The notes under the pieces are model-generated. The model was not told where the DNA came from and did no database searches. It saw nothing but the letters and a program-made list of their open reading frames with translations. A stretch of 8,242 bases of DNA from an uncultured Oscillospiraceae bacterium. Its GTDB lineage: Bacteria > Bacillota > Clostridia > UBA1381. Positions 6,599 through 8,242 of the stretch are shown in pieces (position 1 is the stretch's first letter; every line of letters starts with the position of its first letter). The stretch spans positions 1 through 8,242 of the forward strand of contig CAMNAT010000071.1 in the NCBI GenBank assembly GCA_946531785.1, written 5' to 3'. Made by a program: the position numbers and the translations under genes.

Positions 6599-8242
6599 TT
6601 ATTGTTTATCCTTGCTTTTGCATGCTTTTATTCCGGCAACCAACCTTTCCTTTTCACCTTCCCTGAACGGTGCGATCACAAGCGTTGCCCGTGTAGGAAC
6701 TCCGTCGAGCATAAGCCGGTAATGTATCCTGAAGCTGCCGTGCTCACGGATATCACGCATGATATTTTCCTTTGTGAAGCCCTCATGGAAATTTTCAACA
6801 TCATCGGGATGGAAATACTTTTCCGAGTCGATCAGCGCCTGGGTGAAGAAATCCTCACCCTCCTTCGCCGCGCCAAGACGGTCAAACGCATCCGATGAGC
6901 TGTATTCCGTGTAATGACCCGTATCCGGATCGATCGTGAAAAGACTCAGATAGCCATCAGAAAGCGCCATGACTCTTATCATTGTGTCCCGCTCACGCTG
7001 AAGCTGATCATACTGATCCTTTTGTTTCAGCTGAGAGTCGATTATACTGATACCGATTATTATATGCTTGCTGCCCGGCATCCTTGTACACTTCATGCTT
7101 GCGTACATAGGCTCACCGGTGTCTATAAGGCGATAGGTGGCTGTAAATACGCCCTGCTCATCCAGAGTCTTTACAACATTCTCCTTTGTGAAGGTGTTGA
7201 GGAACAATCCTCTGTCATCTTCATAAATACGAACCATTGTATCTCTTCGGCTGCTTTCAAAGAAGTTTTCGCCATGCCGCTCCATGGCGATCTCCTCGCT
7301 GCCCGCCTGAGAGCTGTATTCAATGAAATGCTCCGTGTCAAGATCCACATAGTATATGTTATAGTAGTCAGACGCCAAGGCTCGTGCGATCTCTGCATAG
7401 GTAGTACCATCGGTGGCTTTTGAAACAGAAAGCACCGCCACTGCTATCGCTACCCTGCCCGTTATCTGATTGCTGCCGATCTTTCGCGCAAACATATGAA
7501 TGACCGTTCCATCATCCAATTCTTCATCATAGAATATCCGGCCACCTTTTTTACAGCAATCCTTGAGCATATTGACAAAATCGATCCCGATACGGTGAGT
7601 ACCCAACGAAAATACCGCGTTCGGATCTGTAACATCCATGCCAAAATACCTCGACATAAACTCTCTGTACGCCTGATTACTGCGCACATAATGGATCTCG
7701 CCATTCTCCATCTCCAGAATGGTGACTGGGATGGTGTTAAAGATGTTCTGAAGAACATTCTCATCATCGCTTGCAACAAAGGACAGATCAAAAAGATTTA
7801 CTCTGCCTATAGAATCATAATAATCCGATTCATCCGGATTTTCAAACCCGACCTTGAATCCGTTCTTTGATCTTTCAATTATAGTTTCCAAGGGCGACGG
7901 CTTCTGATAATAGAAGCCCTGCAGCTTTGAGCAGCCCGCCTCCTGAAGAAAATGAACCTGTTCCTCAGTCTCGATACCTTCACATGCGGTATCAACACCA
8001 AGCGCCGTTGCCATCCGCATAAGCTCTGTGAGGATTATCTTACCCTTTGTGCCCTTATCAAGCCTCTGCATAAAGCTCATATCGAACTTGATAAGATCAA
8101 ACGGGATCTCCTGAAGCACATCCAGTGAAGAGTATCCGCTGCCGAAATCATCCATCCATACCGGGAAGCCCAGCTCGCGGAAGCGTGATATCTGCTCCTT
8201 CATATACTCAAAATCACTGCCGATAACACTCTCGGTGATCTC
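6599..8242 (-). CDS. EAL c-di-GMP phosphodiesterase with C-terminal PAS tail (5' end outside window)
   Basis: The frame is open to the window edge, so the real start lies beyond 8242; the Met at 8203 is inside the EAL domain (EITES lies upstream of it). EAL enzymes linearise c-di-GMP to pGpG. Counting from Met 8203, the visible half of the domain has DDFGSG 18-23, Lys39 in FDLIKFD, CEGIE 74-78, and QGFYYQKP 95-102, so known catalytic positions here look intact; the EAL signature itself is not visible. A PAS domain (about 146-262) and two PAS_3-like modules (about 280-390 and 416-526) follow, with coiled-coil-like QLKQKDQYDQLQRER between them. The protein ends four residues after KACKS without an output domain. 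No transmembrane segment is visible in this part. A GGDEF domain could lie before the EAL domain. It is upstream of, and probably cotranscribed with, the diguanylate cyclase; its promoter is outside the window. Confidence 0.92.
   Translation of the reverse strand, partial: EITESVIGSDFEYMKEQISRFRELGFPVWMDDFGSGYSSLDVLQEIPFDLIKFDMSFMQRLDKGTKGKIILTELMRMATALGVDTACEGIETEEQVHFLQEAGCSKLQGFYYQKPSPLETIIERSKNGFKVGFENPDESDYYDSIGRVNLFDLSFVASDDENVLQNIFNTIPVTILEMENGEIHYVRSNQAYREFMSRYFGMDVTDPNAVFSLGTHRIGIDFVNMLKDCCKKGGRIFYDEELDDGTVIHMFARKIGSNQITGRVAIAVAVLSVSKATDGTTYAEIARALASDYYNIYYVDLDTEHFIEYSSQAGSEEIAMERHGENFFESSRRDTMVRIYEDDRGLFLNTFTKENVVKTLDEQGVFTATYRLIDTGEPMYASMKCTRMPGSKHIIIGISIIDSQLKQKDQYDQLQRERDTMIRVMALSDGYLSLFTIDPDTGHYTEYSSSDAFDRLGAAKEGEDFFTQALIDSEKYFHPDDVENFHEGFTKENIMRDIREHGSFRIHYRLMLDGVPTRATLVIAPFREGEKERLVAGIKACKSKDKQ

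Noticed and set aside
8165..8203. Start codon of the EAL gene at 8203
   Set aside because: The frame stays open to the window edge and the 13 codons before 8203 encode the EITES segment of the EAL domain, so this Met is internal.
1..8242. A novel defence, mobile or biosynthetic system
   Set aside because: All four genes belong to recognisable families, there are no integrase, transposase, toxin, repeat array or phage signatures, and base composition looks even throughout.

Overview
The window looks like chromosomal DNA from a low-to-mid-GC Gram-positive gut or rumen bacterium of the Clostridia, most plausibly a Ruminococcus-like Oscillospiraceae. This is inferred from consensus -35/-10 promoters, strong AGGAGG-type ribosome sites, a type III glutamine synthetase, a GH120 beta-xylosidase, and large c-di-GMP signalling proteins with many sensor domains. 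No organism-specific marker (rRNA, ribosomal protein) is present, so the taxonomy is tentative. I see no mobile elements, CRISPR arrays, tRNAs or rRNAs.

Layout. Positions 1-108 are an upstream region with a good sigma-A-type promoter (47-75) that carries a 10-bp palindrome in its spacer. It drives an intracellular GH120 beta-xylosidase on the + strand (109-1989). A 158-bp gap follows. It holds a near-perfect extended -10 promoter (2026-2053), then, inside the transcribed leader, a strong rho-independent terminator hairpin (2082-2128), then an AGGAGG site and the type III glutamine synthetase gene glnN (2148-4235, +). A terminator promoter-distal to its start codon but promoter-proximal to the gene suggests transcription attenuation of nitrogen assimilation. 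A GC-rich hairpin (4245-4270) ends glnN and faces a convergent operon on the minus strand.

The minus-strand operon is read right to left. The first gene (6599 to beyond 8242; N-terminus cut by the window edge) has the second half of a catalytically intact-looking EAL phosphodiesterase domain, followed by a C-terminal tail of one PAS domain and two copies of a PAS_3-like module. The second gene (4277-6556), 42 bp downstream, is a membrane diguanylate cyclase: TM, Cache-like outer sensor, TM, HAMP, two further copies of the same PAS_3-like module, coiled coil and GGDEF. The pair therefore encodes opposing enzymes of c-di-GMP turnover that share a sensory module.

The three units (xylo-oligosaccharide breakdown, ammonia assimilation, c-di-GMP signalling) appear to be separate transcription units, with no evident functional link beyond proximity. 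I found no clear new multi-gene system. The points most worth checking are the terminator in the glnN leader and the four-copy sensory module shared by the two c-di-GMP genes.
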